From contig CAUVYP010001208.1 in the NCBI GenBank assembly GCA_963556195.1, positions 4,898,001-4,962,000 of the forward strand: a stretch of 64,000 bases of DNA, read 5' to 3'. Position 1 is the first letter of the stretch; each line of letters starts with the position of its first letter. Positions 34,407 through 47,235 of the stretch are shown here, piece after piece. Below the pieces are notes generated by a model that searched no databases, had not been told where the DNA came from, and was given only the letters and a program-made list of their open reading frames with translations. The DNA is from Sepiola atlantica (lineage: Eukaryota; Mollusca; Cephalopoda; Sepiida; Sepiolidae). The position numbers and the translations under genes are program-made.

Positions 34407-35522
34407 TTAGCGCGTTTTAAAGTTGATATCGCTTTTGTTTATAACTTCCACATTTATTCGAATTGTGCAACGAAACTTTGCAGACAGTCGCGGAGACACA
34501 TGTTCTACTGAAGTACCAAGTTTCAGAAGTGCAGCTCTGGTACTGCCGGAGATATGTCGATACAAACTGAATACGCAAAACATCAACAAAATTTAGCGCG
34601 TTTTAAAGTTGATATCGCTTTTGTTTATAACTTCCACATTTATTCGAATTGTGCAACGAAACTTTGCACAGATTAGCGGAGGCACATTTACTACTGAAGT
34701 ACCAAGTTTCAGAAGTGCAGCTCTTGTACTGCCGGAGATATGTCGATACAAACTGAATACGCAAACTATCAACAAAATTTAGTGCGATTTAAAGTTGATA
34801 TCGCTTTTGTTTATAACTTCCACATTTATTCGAATTGTGCAACGAAACTTTGCAGACAGTCGCGGAGACACATGTTCTACTGAAGTACCAAGTTTCAGAA
34901 GTGCAGCTCTTGTACTGCCGGAGATATGTCGATACAAACTGAATACGCAAAACATCAACAAAATTTAGCGCGTTTTAAAGTTGATATCGCTTTTGTTTAT
35001 AACTTCCACATTCATTCGAATTGTGCAACGAAACTTTGCATAGATTAGCGGAGTCACATGTTCTACGGAAGTACCAAGTTTCAGAAGTGCAGCTCTTGTA
35101 CTGCCGGAGATATGTCGATACAAACTGAATACGCAAAACATCAACAAAATTTAGCGCGTTTTAAAGTTGATATCGCTTTTGTTTATAACTTCCACATTTA
35201 TTCGAATTGTGCAACGAAACTTTGCAGACCGTCGCGGAGACACACGTTCTACTGAAGTACCAAGTTTCAGAAGTGCAGCTCTTGTACTGCCGGAGATATG
35301 TCGATACAAACTGAATACGCAAAACATCAACAAAATTTAGCGCGTTTTAAAGTTGATATCGCTTTTGTTTATAACTTCCACATTTATTCGAATTGTGCAA
35401 CGAAACTTTGCACAGATTAGCGGAGTCACATTTTCTACTGAAGTACCCAGTTTCAGAAGTGCAGCTCTTGTACTGCCGGAGATATGTCGATACAAACTGA
35501 ATACTCAAAACATCAACAAAAT
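34407..35522. repeat. 6-mer higher-order unit, copy 3 (1116 bp)
   Basis: A Bv A By Ac Bt with the same sub-markers as the copy at 32547, including the aatactcaaaac tail on Bt. Confidence 0.92.
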
Positions 35523-36638
35523 TTAGCGCGTTTTAAAGTTGATATCGCTTTTGTTTATAACTTCCACATTTATTCGAATTGTGCAACGAAACTTTGCAGA
35601 CAGTCGCGGAGACACATGTTCTACTGAAGTACCAAGTTTCAGAAGTGCAGCTCTGGTACTGCCGGAGATATGTCGATACAAACTGAATACGCAAAACATC
35701 AACAAAATTTAGCGCGTTTTAAAGTTGATATCGCTTTTGTTTATAACTTCCACATTTATTCGAATTGTGCAACGAAACTTTGCACAGATTAGCGGAGGCA
35801 CATTTACTACTGAAGTACCAAGTTTCAGAAGTGCAGCTCTTGTACTGCCGGAGATATGTCGATACAAACTGAATACGCAAACTATCAACAAAATTTAGTG
35901 CGATATAAAGTTGATATCGCTTTTGTTTATAACTTCCACATTTATTCGAATTGTGCAACGAAACTTTGCAGACAGTCGCGGAGACACATGTTCTACTGAA
36001 GTACCAAGTTTCAGAAGTGCAGCTCTTGTACTGCCGGAGATATGTCGATACAAACTGAATACGCAAAACATCAACAAAATTTAGCGCGTTTTAAAGTTGA
36101 TATCGCTTTTGTTTATAACTTCCACATTCATTCGAATTGTGCAACGAAACTTTGCATAGATTAGCGGAGTCACATGTTCTACGGAAGTACCAAGTTTCAG
36201 AAGTGCAGCTCTTGTACTGCCGGAGATATGTCGATACAAACTGAATACGCAAAACATCAACAAAATTTAGCGCGTTTTAAAGTTGATATCGCTTTTGTTT
36301 ATAACTTCCACATTTATTCGAATTGTGCAACGAAACTTTGCAGACCGTCGCGGAGACACACGTTCTACTGAAGTACCAAGTTTCAGAAGTGCAGCTCTTG
36401 TACTGCCGGAGATATGTCGATACAAACTGAATACGCAAAACATCAACAAAATTTAGCGCGTTTTAAAGTTGATATCGCTTTTGTTTATAACTTCCACATT
36501 TATTCGAATTGTGCAACGAAACTTTGCACAGATTAGCGGAGTCACATTTTCTACTGAAGTACCCAGTTTCAGAAGTGCAGCTCTTGTACTGCCGGAGATA
36601 TGTCGATACAAACTGAATACGCAAAACATCAACAAAAT
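35523..36638. repeat. 6-mer higher-order unit, copy 4 (1116 bp)
   Basis: A Bv A By Ac Bt. The second A starts ttagtgcgatataaag, a private change. The Bt has acccag but the ordinary aatacgcaaaac tail, the form that precedes Dx. Confidence 0.92.
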
Positions 36639-36823
36639 TTAGCGCGTTTTAAAGTTGATATCGCTTTTGTTTATAACTTCACCATTCTTTAGAATTGTGC
36701 AAGAAACTTTGCAGAGATAAGCGGAGTCACATGCTCTACTGAAGTACCAAGTTTCAGAAGTGCAGCTCTTGTACTGCCGGAGATATGTCGATACAAACTG
36801 AATACGCAAAACATCGACAAAAT
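36639..36823. repeat. Dx monomer between the 6-mer domain and the 20-mer
   Basis: 185-bp Dx with gtgcaagaaac, starting ttagcgcg. It has cttgtactg where the equivalent Dx monomers ending the 20-mer copies have cttttactg. Confidence 0.9.
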
Positions 36824-39800
36824 TTAGCGCGTTTTAAAGTTGATATCGCTTTTGTTTATAACTTCCACATTTATTCGAATTGTGCAACGAAACTTTGCAC
36901 AGATTAGCGGAGTCACATTTTCTACTGAAGTACCAAGTTTCAGACGTGCAGCTCTTGTACTGCCGGAGATATGTCGATACAAACTGAATACGCAAAACAT
37001 CAACAAAATTTAGCGCGTTTTAAAGTTGATATCGCTTTTGTTTATAACTTCCACATTTATTCGAATTGTGCAACGAAACTTTGCAGACAGTCGCGGAGAC
37101 ACATGTTCTACTGAAGTACCAAGTTTCAGAAGTGCAGCTCTGGTACTGCCGGAGATATGTCGATACAAACTGAATACGCAAAACATCAACAAAATTTAGC
37201 GTGTTTTAAAGTTGATATCGCTTTTGTTTATAACTTCCACATTTATTCGAATTGTGCAACGAAACTTTGCACAGATTAGCGGAGGCACATTTACTACTGA
37301 AGTACCAAGTTTCAGAAGTGCAGCTCTTGTACTGCCGGAGATATGTCGATACAAACTGAATACGCAAAACATCAACAAAATTTAGCGCGTTTTAAAGTTG
37401 ATATCGCTTTTGTTTATAACTTCCACATTTGTTCGAATTGTGCAACGAAACTTTGCAGACAGTCGCGGAGACACATTTTCTACTGAAGTACCAAGTTTCA
37501 GAAGTGCAGCCCTTGTACTGCCGGAGATATGTCGATACAAACTGAATACGCAAAACATCAACAAAATTTAGCGCGTTTTAAAGTTGATATCGCTTTTGTT
37601 TATAACTTCCACATTTATTCGAATTGTGCAACGAAACTTTGCACAGATTAGCGGAGTCACATTTTCTACTGAAGTACCAAGTTTCAGAAGTGCAGCTCTT
37701 GTACTGCCGGAGATATGTCGATACAAACTAAATACGCAAAACATCAATAAAATTTAGCGCGTTTTAAAGTTGATACCGCTTTTGTTTATAACTTCACCAT
37801 TCTTTAGAATTGTGCAAGAAACTTTGCAGAGATAAGCGGAGTAACATGCTCTACTGAAGTACCAAGTTTCAGAAGTGCAGGTCTTTTACTGCCGGAGATA
37901 TGTCGATACAAACTGAATACGCAAAACATCGACAAAATTTAGCGCGTTTTAAAGTTGATATCGCTTTTGTTTATAACTTCCACATTTATTCGAATTGTGC
38001 AACGAAACTTTGCACAGATTAGCGGAGTCACATTTTCTACTGAAGTACCAAGTTTCAGACGTGCAGCTCTTGTACTGCCGGAGATATGTCGATACAAACT
38101 GAATACGCAAAACATCAACAAAATTTAGCGCGTTTTAAAGTTGATATCGCTTTTGTTTATAACTTCCACATTTATTCGAATTGTGCAACGAAACTTTGCA
38201 GACAGTCGCGGAGACACATGTTCTACTGAAGTACCAAGTTTCAGAAGTGCAGCTCTGGTACTGCCGGAGATATGTCGATACAAACTGAAAACGCAAAACA
38301 TCAACAAAATTTAGCGCGTTTTAAAGTTGATATCGCTTTTGTTTATAACTTCCACATTTATTCGAATTGTGCAACGAAACTTTGCACAGATTAGCGGAGG
38401 CACATTTACTACTGAAGTACCAAGTTTCAGAAGTGCAGCTCTTGTACTGCCGGAGATATGTCGATACAAACTGAATACGCAAACTATCAACAAAATTTAG
38501 TGCGATTTAAAGTTGATATCGCTTTTGTTTATAACTTCCACATTTATTCGAATTGTGCAACGAAACTTTGCAGACAGTCGCGGAGACACATGTTCTACTG
38601 AAGTACCAAGTTTCAGAAGTGCAGCTCTTGTACTGCCGGAGATATGTCGATACAAACTGAATACGCAAAACATCAACAAAATTTAGCGCGTTTTAAAGTT
38701 GATATCGCTTTTGTTTATAACTTCCACATTCATTCGAATTGTGCAACGAAACTTTGCATAGATTAGCGGAGTCACATGTTCTACGGAAGTACCAAGTTTC
38801 AGAAGTGCAGCTCTTGTACTGCCGGAGATATGTCGATACAAACTGAATACGCAAAACATCAACAAAATTTAGCGCGTTTTAAAGTTGATATCGCTTTTGT
38901 TTATAACTTCCACATTTATTCGAATTGTGCAACGAAACTTTGCAGACCGTCGCGGAGACACACGTTCTACTGAAGTACCAAGTTTCAGAAGTGCAGCTCT
39001 TGTACTGCCGGAGATATGTCGATACAAACTGAATACGCAAAACATCAACAAAATTTAGCGCGTTTTAAAGTTGATATCGCTTTTGTTTATAACTTCCACA
39101 TTTATTCGAATTGTGCAACGAAACTTTGCACAGATTAGCGGAGTCACATTTTCTACTGAAGTACCCAGTTTCAGAAGTGCAGCTCTTGTACTGCCGGAGA
39201 TATGTCGATACAAACTGAATACTCAAAACATCAACAAAATTTAGCGCGTTTTAAAGTTGATATCGCTTTTGTTTATAACTTCCACATTTATTCGAATTGT
39301 GCAACGAAACTTTGCAGACAGTCGTGGAGACACATGTTCTACTGAAGTACCAAGTTTCAGAAGTGCAGCTCTGGTACTGCCGGAGATATGTCGATACAAA
39401 CTGAATACGCAAAACATCAACAAAATTTAGCGCGTTTTAAAGTTGATATCGCTTTTGTTTATAACTTCCACATTTATTCGAATTGTGCAACGAAACTTTG
39501 CACAGATTAGCGGAGGCACATTTACTACTGAAGTACCAAGTTTCAGAAGTGCAGCTCTTGTACTGCCGGAGATATGTCGATACAAACTGAATACGCAAAC
39601 TATCAACAAAATTTAGTGCGATTTAAAGTTGATATCGCTTTTGTTTATAACTTCCACATTTATTCGAATTGTGCAACGAAACTTTGCAGACAGTCGCGGA
39701 GACACATGTTCTACTGAAGTACCAAGTTTCAGAAGTGCAGCTCTTGTACTGCCGGAGATATGTCGATACAAACTGAATACGCAAAACATCAACAAAATTT

Positions 39801-40541
39801 AGCGCGTTTTAAAGTTGATATCGCTTTTGTTTATAACTTCCACATTCATTCGAATTGTGCAACGAAACTTTGCATAGATTAGCGGAGTCACATGTTCTAC
39901 GGAAGTACCAAGTTTCAGAAGTGCAGCTCTTGTACTGCCGGAGATATGTCGATACAAACTGAATACGCAAAACATCAACAAAATTTAGCGCGTTTTAAAG
40001 TTGATATCGCTTTTGTTTATAACTTCCACATTTATTCGAATTGTGCAACGAAACTTTGCAGACCGTCGCGGAGACACACGTTCTACTGAAGTACCAAGTT
40101 TCAGAAGTGCAGCTCTTGTCCTGCCGGAGATATGTCGATACAAACTGAATACGCAAAACATCAACAAAATTTAGCGCGTTTTAAAGTTGATATCGCTTTT
40201 GTTTATAACTTCCACATTTATTCGAATTGTGCAACGAAACTTTGCACAGATTAGCGGAGTCACATTTTCTACTGAAGTACCCAGTTTCAGAAGTGCAGCT
40301 CTTGTACTGCCGGAGATATGTCGATACAAACTGAATACGCAAAACATCAACAAAATTTAGCGCGTTTTAAAGTTGATATCGCTTTTGTTTATAACTTCAC
40401 CATTCTTTAGAATTGTGCAAGAAACTTTGCAGAGATAAGCGGAGTCACATGCTCTACTGAAGTACCAAGTTTCAGAAGTGCAGCTCTTTTACTGCCGGAG
40501 ATATGTCGATACAAACTGAATACGCAAAACATCGACAAAAT
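36824..40541. repeat. 20-mer higher-order unit, copy 1 (3718 bp)
   Basis: Order: Bt(gacgtgc) A Bv At Bt Dx | Bt(gacgtgc) A Bv A By Ac Bt | A Bv A By Ac Bt Dx. It contains two 6-mer units plus an R-like segment (At tttgttcg, Bt caataaaa, Dx). Length is 20 x 186 less the two Dx bases. Private markers repeated in copy 2 are gtaacatg and gcaggtc in Dx at 37754, and ctgaaaacgc in A at 38125. Changes seen only here are gcgtgtttt at 37196, gataccgc at 37754, gtcgtgg at 39241 and gtcctgcc at 39985. Confidence 0.93.
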
Positions 40542-43500
40542 TTAGCGCGTTTTAAAGTTGATATCGCTTTTGTTTATAACTTCCACATTTATTCGAATTG
40601 TGCAACGAAACTTTGCACAGATTAGCGGAGTCACATTTTCTACTGAAGTACCAAGTTTCAGACGTGCAGCTCTTGTACTGCCGGAGATATGTCGATACAA
40701 ACTGAATACGCAAAACATCAACAAAATTTAGCGCGTTTTAAAGTTGATATCGCTTTTGTTTATAACTTCCACATTTATTCGAATTGTGCAACGAAACTTT
40801 GCAGACAGTCGCGGAGACACATGTTCTACTGAAGTACCAAGTTTCAGAAGTGCAGCTCTGGTACTGCCGGAGATATGTCGATACAAACTGAATACGCAAA
40901 ACATCAACAAAATTTAGCGCGTTTTAAAGTTGATATCGCTTTTGTTTATAACTTCCACATTTATTCGAATTGTGCAACGAAACTTTGCACAGATTAGCGG
41001 AGGCACATTTACTACTGAAGTACCAAGTTTCAGAAGTGCAGCTCTTGTACTGCCGGAGATATGTCGATACAAACTGAATACGCAAAACATCAACAAAATT
41101 TAGCGCGTTTTAAAGTTGATATCGCTTTTGTTTATAACTTCCACATTTGTTCGAATTGTGCAACGAAACTTTGCAGACAGTCGCGGAGACACATTTTCTA
41201 CTGAAGTACCAAGTTTCAGAAGTGCAGCCCTTGTACTGCCGGAGATATGTCGATACAAACTGAATACGCAAAACATCAACAAAATTTAGCGCGTTTTAAA
41301 GTTGATATCGCTTTTGTTTATAACTTCCACATTTATTCGAATTGTGCAACGAAACTTTGCACAGATTAGCGGAGTCACATTTTCTACTGAAGTACCAAGT
41401 TTCAGAAGTGCAGCTCTTGTACTGCCGGAGATATGTCGATACAAACTAAATACGCAAAACATCAATAAAATTTAGCGCGTTTTAAAGTTGATATCGCTTT
41501 TGTTTATAACTTCACCATTCTTTAGAATTGTGCAAGAAACTTTGCAGAGATAAGCGGAGTAACATGCTCTACTGAAGTACCAAGTTTCAGAAGTGCAGGT
41601 CTTTTACTGCCGGAGATATGTCGATACAAACTGAATACGCAAAACATCGACAAAATTTAGCGCGTTTTAAAGTTGATATCGCTTTTGTTTATAACTTCCA
41701 CATTTATTCGAATTGTGCAACGAAACTTTGCACAGATTAGCGGAGTCACATTTTCTACTGAAGTACCAAGTTTCAGACGTGCAGCTCTTGTACTGCCGGA
41801 GATATGTCGATACAAACTGAATACGCAAAACATCAACAAAATTTAGCGCGTTTTAAAGTTGATATCGCTTTTGTTTATAACTTCCACATTTATTCGAATT
41901 GTGCAACGAAACTTTGCAGACAGTCGCGGAGACACATGTTCTACTGAAGTACCAAGTTTCAGAAGTGCATCTCTGGTACTGCCGGAGATATGTCGATACA
42001 AACTGAAAACGCAAAACATCAACAAAATTTAGCGCGTTTTAAAGTTGATATCGCTTTTGTTTATAACTTCCACATTTATTCGAATTGTGCAACGAAACTT
42101 TGCACAGATTAGCGGAGGCACATTTACTACTGAAGTACCAAGTTTCAGAAGTGCAGCTCTTGTACTGCCGGAGATATGTCGATACAAACTGAATACGCAA
42201 ACTATCAACAAAATTTAGTGCGATTTAAAGTTGATATCGCTTTTGTTTATAACTTCCACATTTATTCGAATTGTGCAACGAAACTTTGCAGACAGTCGCG
42301 GAGACACATGTTCTACTGAAGTACCAAGTTTCAGAAGTGCAGCTCTTGTACTGCCGGAGATATGTCGATACAAACTGAATACGCAAAACATCAACAAAAT
42401 TTAGCGCGTTTTAAAGTTGATATCGCTTTTGTTTATAACTTCCACATTCATTCGAATTGTGCAACGAAACTTTGCATAGATTAGCGGAGTCCCATGTTCT
42501 ACGGAAGTACCAAGTTTCAGAAGTGCAGCTCTTGTACTGCCGGAGATATGTCGATACAAACTGAATACGCAAAACATCAACAAAATTTAGCGCGTTTTAA
42601 AGTTGATATCGCTTTTGTTTATAACTTCCACATTTATTCGAATTGTGCAACGAAACTTTGCAGACCGTCGCGGAGACACACGTTCTACTGAAGTACCAAG
42701 TTTCAGAAGTGCAGCTCTTGTACTGCCGGAGATATGTCGATACAAACTGAATACGCAAAACATCAACAAAATTTAGCGCGTTTTAAAGTTGATATCGCTT
42801 TTGTTTATAACTTCCACATTTATTCGAATTGTGCAACGAAACTTTGCACAGATTAGCGGAGTCACATTTTCTACTGAAGTACCCAGTTTCAGAAGTGCAG
42901 CTCTTCTACTGCCGGAGATATGTCGATACAAACTGAATACTCAAAACATCAACAAAATTTAGCGCGTTTTAAAGTTGATATCGCTTTTGTTTATAACTTC
43001 CACATTTATTCGAATTGTGCAACGAAACTTTGCAGACAGTCGCGGAGACACATGTTCTACTGAAGTACCAAGTTTCAGAAGTGCAGCTCTTTTACTGCCG
43101 GAGATATGTCGATACAAACTGAATACGCAAAACATCAACAAAATTTAGCGCGTTTTAAAGTTGATATCGCTTTTGTTTATAACTTCCACATTTATTCGAA
43201 TTGTGCAACGAAACTTTGCACAGATTAGCGGAGGCACATTTACTACTGAAGTACCAAGTTTCAGAAGTGCAGCTCTTGTACTGCCGGAGATATGTCGATA
43301 CAAACTGAATACGCAAACTATCAACAAAATTTAGTGCGATTTAAAGTTGATATCGCTTTTGTTTATAACTTCCACATTTATTCGAATTGTGCAACGAAAC
43401 TTTGCATAGATTAGCGGAGTCACATGTTCTACGGAAGTACCAAGTTTCAGAAGTGCAGCTCTTGTACTGCCGGAGATATGTCGATACAAACTGAATACGC

Positions 43501-44073
43501 AAAACATCAACAAAATTTAGCGCGTTTTAAAGTTGATATCGCTTTTGTTTATAACTTCCACATTTATTCGAATTGTGCCACGAAACTTTGCAGACCGTCG
43601 CGGAGACACACGTTCTACTGAAGTACCAAGTTTCAGAAGTGCAGCTCTTGTACTGCCGGAGATATGTCGATACAAACTGAATACGCAAAACATCAACAAA
43701 ATTTAGCGCGTTTTAAAGTTGATATCGCTTTTGTTTATAACTTCCACATTTATTCGAATTGTGCAACGAAACTTTGCACAGATTAGCGGAGTCACATTTT
43801 CTACTGAAGTACCAAGTTTCAGAAGTGCAGCTCTTGTACTGCCGGAGATATGTCGATACAAACTGAATACGCAAAACATCAACAAAATTTAGCGCGTTTT
43901 AAAGTTGATATCGCTTTTGTTTATAACTTCACCATTCTTTAGAATTGTGCAAGAAACTTTGCAGAGATAAGCGGAGTCACATGCTCTACTGAAGTACCAA
44001 CTTTCAGAAGTGCAGCTCTTTTACTGCCGGAGATATATCGATACAAACTGAATACGCAAAACATCGACAAAAT
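40542..44073. repeat. 20-mer higher-order unit, copy 2, lacking one monomer (3532 bp)
   Basis: The same order as copy 1 for 19 monomers. At 43331 the expected A and By are fused into one hybrid monomer, making this copy exactly 186 bp shorter. The shared markers gtaacatg, gcaggtc and ctgaaaacgc are present. Changes seen only here include gcatctctgg (41843), gtcccatg (42401), ctcttctac (42773), ctcttttac (42959), gtgccacg (43517) and atatatcg (43889). Confidence 0.92.
43331..43516. repeat. Hybrid monomer A/By
   Basis: The head is that of the A following Bv (ttagtgcgattt, catttattcg). The cassette is By (gcatagattag, gttctacgg). In the sister unit at 39613-39984 the two are separate monomers and By has cattcattcg, so the exchange lies between positions about 50 and 75. 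Confidence 0.85.
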
Positions 44074-45375
44074 TTAGCGCGTTTTAAAGTTGATATCGCT
44101 TTTGTTTATAACTTCCACATTTATTCGAATTGTGCAACGAAACTTTGCACAGATTAGCGGAGTCACATTTTCTACTGAAGTACCAAGTTTCAGACGTGCA
44201 GCTCTTGTACTGCCGGAGATATGTCGATACAAACTGAATACGCAAAACATCAACAAAATTTAGCGCGTTTTAAAGTTGATATCGCTTTTGTTTATAACTT
44301 CCACATTTATTCGAATTGTGCAACGAAACTTTGCAGACAGTCGCGGAGACACATGTTCTACTGAAGTACCAAGTTTCAGAAGTGCAGCTCTGGTACTGCC
44401 GGAGATATGTCGATACAAACTGAATACGCAAAACATCAACAAAATTTAGCGCGTTTTAAAGTTGATATCGCTTTTGTTTATAACTTCCACATTTATTCGA
44501 ATTGTGCAACGAAACTTTGCACAGATTAGCGGAGGCACATTTACTACTGAAGTACCAAGTTTCAGAAGTGCAGCTCTTGTACTGCCGGAGATATGTCGAT
44601 ACAAACTGAATACGCAAACTATCAACAAAATTTAGTGCGATTTAAAGTTGATATCGCTTTTGTTTATAACTTCCACATTTATTCGAATTGTGCAACGAAA
44701 CTTTGCAGACAGTCGCGGAGACACATGTTCTACTGAAGTACCAAGTTTCAGAAGTGCAGCTCTTGTACTGCCGGAGATATGTCGATACAAACTGAATACG
44801 CAAAACATCAACAAAATTTAGCGCGTTTTAAAGTTGATATCGCTTTTGTTTATAACTTCCACATTCATTCGAATTGTGCAACGAAACTTTGCATAGATTA
44901 GCGGAGTCACATGTTCTACGGAAGTACCAAGTTTCAGAAGTGCAGCTCTTGTACTGCCGGAGATATGTCGATACAAACTGAATACGCAAAACATCAACAA
45001 AATTTAGCGCGTTTTAAAGTTGATATCGCTTTTGTTTATAACTTCCACATTTATTCGAATTGTGCAACGAAACTTTGCAGACCGTCGCGGAGACACACGT
45101 TCTACTGAAGTACCAAGTTTCAGAAGTGCAGCTCTTGTACTGCCGGAGATATGTCGATACAAACTGAATACGCAAAACATCAACAAAATTTAGCGCGTTT
45201 TAAAGTTGATATCGCTTTTGTTTATAACTTCCACATTTATTCGAATTGTGCAACGAAACTTTGCACAGATTAGCGGAGTCACATTTTCTACTGAAGTACC
45301 CAGTTTCAGAAGTGCAGCTCTTGTACTGCCGGAGATATGTCGATACAAACTGAATACGCAAAACATCAACAAAAT
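44074..45375. repeat. 20-mer-related unit, partial copy 3 (7 monomers)
   Basis: Order: Bt(gacgtgc) A Bv A By Ac Bt(acccag). It matches positions 7-13 of the 20-mer and ends where a C monomer begins, the first C for 14 kb. The Bt tail is aatacgcaaaac, not the aatactc form. Confidence 0.9.
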
Positions 45376-47235
45376 TTAGCGCGTTTTAAAGTTGATATCG
45401 CTTTTGTTTATAACTTCCACATTTATTCGAATTGTGCAACGAAACTTTGTAGACAGTCGCGGATAGGCATTTTCTACTAAGGTACTAAGTTTCACAAGTG
45501 CAGCTCTTGTACTGCCGGAGATATGTCGATACAAACTGAATACGCAAAACATCAACAAAATTTAGCGCGTTTTAAAGTTGATATCGCTTTTGTTTATAAC
45601 TTCCACATTTATTCGAATTGTGCAACGAAACTTTGCACAGATTAGCGGAGTCACATGTTCTACGGAAGTACCAAGTTTCAGAAGTGCAGCTCTTGTACTG
45701 CCGGAGATATGTCGATACAAACTGAATACGCAAACTATCAACAAAATTTAGTGCGATTTAAAGTTGATATCGCTTTTGTTTATAACTTCACCATTCTTTA
45801 GAATTGTGCAACGAAACTTTGCAGAGATAAGCGGAGTCACATGCTCTACGGAAGTACCAAGTTTCAGAAGTGCAGCTCTTTTACTGCCGGAGATATGTCG
45901 ATACAAACTGAATACGTAAAACATCGACAAAATTTAGCGCGTTTTAAAGTTGATATCGCTTTTGTTTATAACTTCCACATTTATTCGAATTGTGCAACGA
46001 AACTTTGCACAGATTAGCGGAGTCACATTTTCTACTGAAGTACCAAGTTTCAGAAGTGCAGCTCTTGTACTGCCGGAGATATGTCGATACAAACTGAATA
46101 CGTAAAACATCAACAAAATTTAGCGCGTTTTAAAGTTGATATCGCTTTTGTTTATAACTTCCACATTTATTCGAATTGTGCAACGAAACTTTGTAGACAG
46201 TCGCGGATAGGCCTTTTCTACTGAAGTACCAAGTTACAGAAGTGCAGCTCTTGTACTGCCGGAGATATGTCGATACAAACTAAATACGCAAAACATCAAT
46301 AAAATTTAGCGCGTTTTAAAGTTGATATCGCTTTTGTTTATAACTTCCACATTTATTCGAATTGTGCAACGAAACTTTGCAGACAGTCGCGGAGACACAT
46401 GTTCTACTGAAGTACCAAGTTTCAGAAGTGCAGCTCTTGTACTGCCGGAGATATGTCGATACAAACTGAATACGCAAAACATCAACAAAATTTAGCGCGT
46501 TTTAAAGTTGATATCGCTTTTGTTTATAACTTCAACATTTATTCGAATTGTGCAACGAAACTTTGCATAGATTAGCGGAGTCACATGTTCTACGGAAGTA
46601 CCAAGTTTCAGAAGTGCAGCTCTTGTACTGCCGGAGATATCTCGATACAAACTGAATACGCAAAACATCAACAAAATTTAGCGCGTTTTAAAGTTGATAT
46701 CGCTTTTGTTTATAACTTCCACATTTATTCGAATTGTGCAACGAAACGTTGTAGACAGTCGCGAATAGGCATTTTCTACTGAGGTACCAAGTTTCAGAAG
46801 TGCAGCTCTTGTACTGCCGGAGATATGTCGATACAAACTGAATACGCAAAACATCAACAAAATTTAGCGCGTTTTAAAGTTGATATCGCTTTTGTTTATA
46901 ACTTCCACATTTATTCGAATTGTGCAACGAAACTTTGCAGACAGTCGCGGAGACACATGTTCTACTGAAGTACCAAGTTTCAGAAGTGCAGCTCTTGTAC
47001 TGCCAAAGATATGTCGATACAAACTGAATACGCAAAACATCAACAAAATTTAGCGCGTTTTAAAGTTGATATCGCTTTTGTTTATAACTTCCACATTTAT
47101 TCGAATTGTGCAACGAAACTTTGCAGACAGTCGCGGAGACACATTTTCTACTGAAGTACCAAGTTTCAGAAGTGCAGCCCTTGTACTACCGGAGATATGT
47201 CGATACAAACTGAATACTCAAAACATCAACAAAAT
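45376..47235. repeat. Mixed 10-monomer block
   Basis: Order: C B D Bt Cx A By C A At. The C at 45376 has ctactaaggtactaag and cacaag. The D at 45748 and the Bt at 45934 both end tacgtaaaac. The By at 46492 carries atatctcg, the marker seen later at 54112, 55786 and 57274. The C at 46678 has acgttgtag and gcgaatagg. The A at 46864 has gccaaag. The At at 47050 has ctaccgg and leads into R. Confidence 0.87.
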
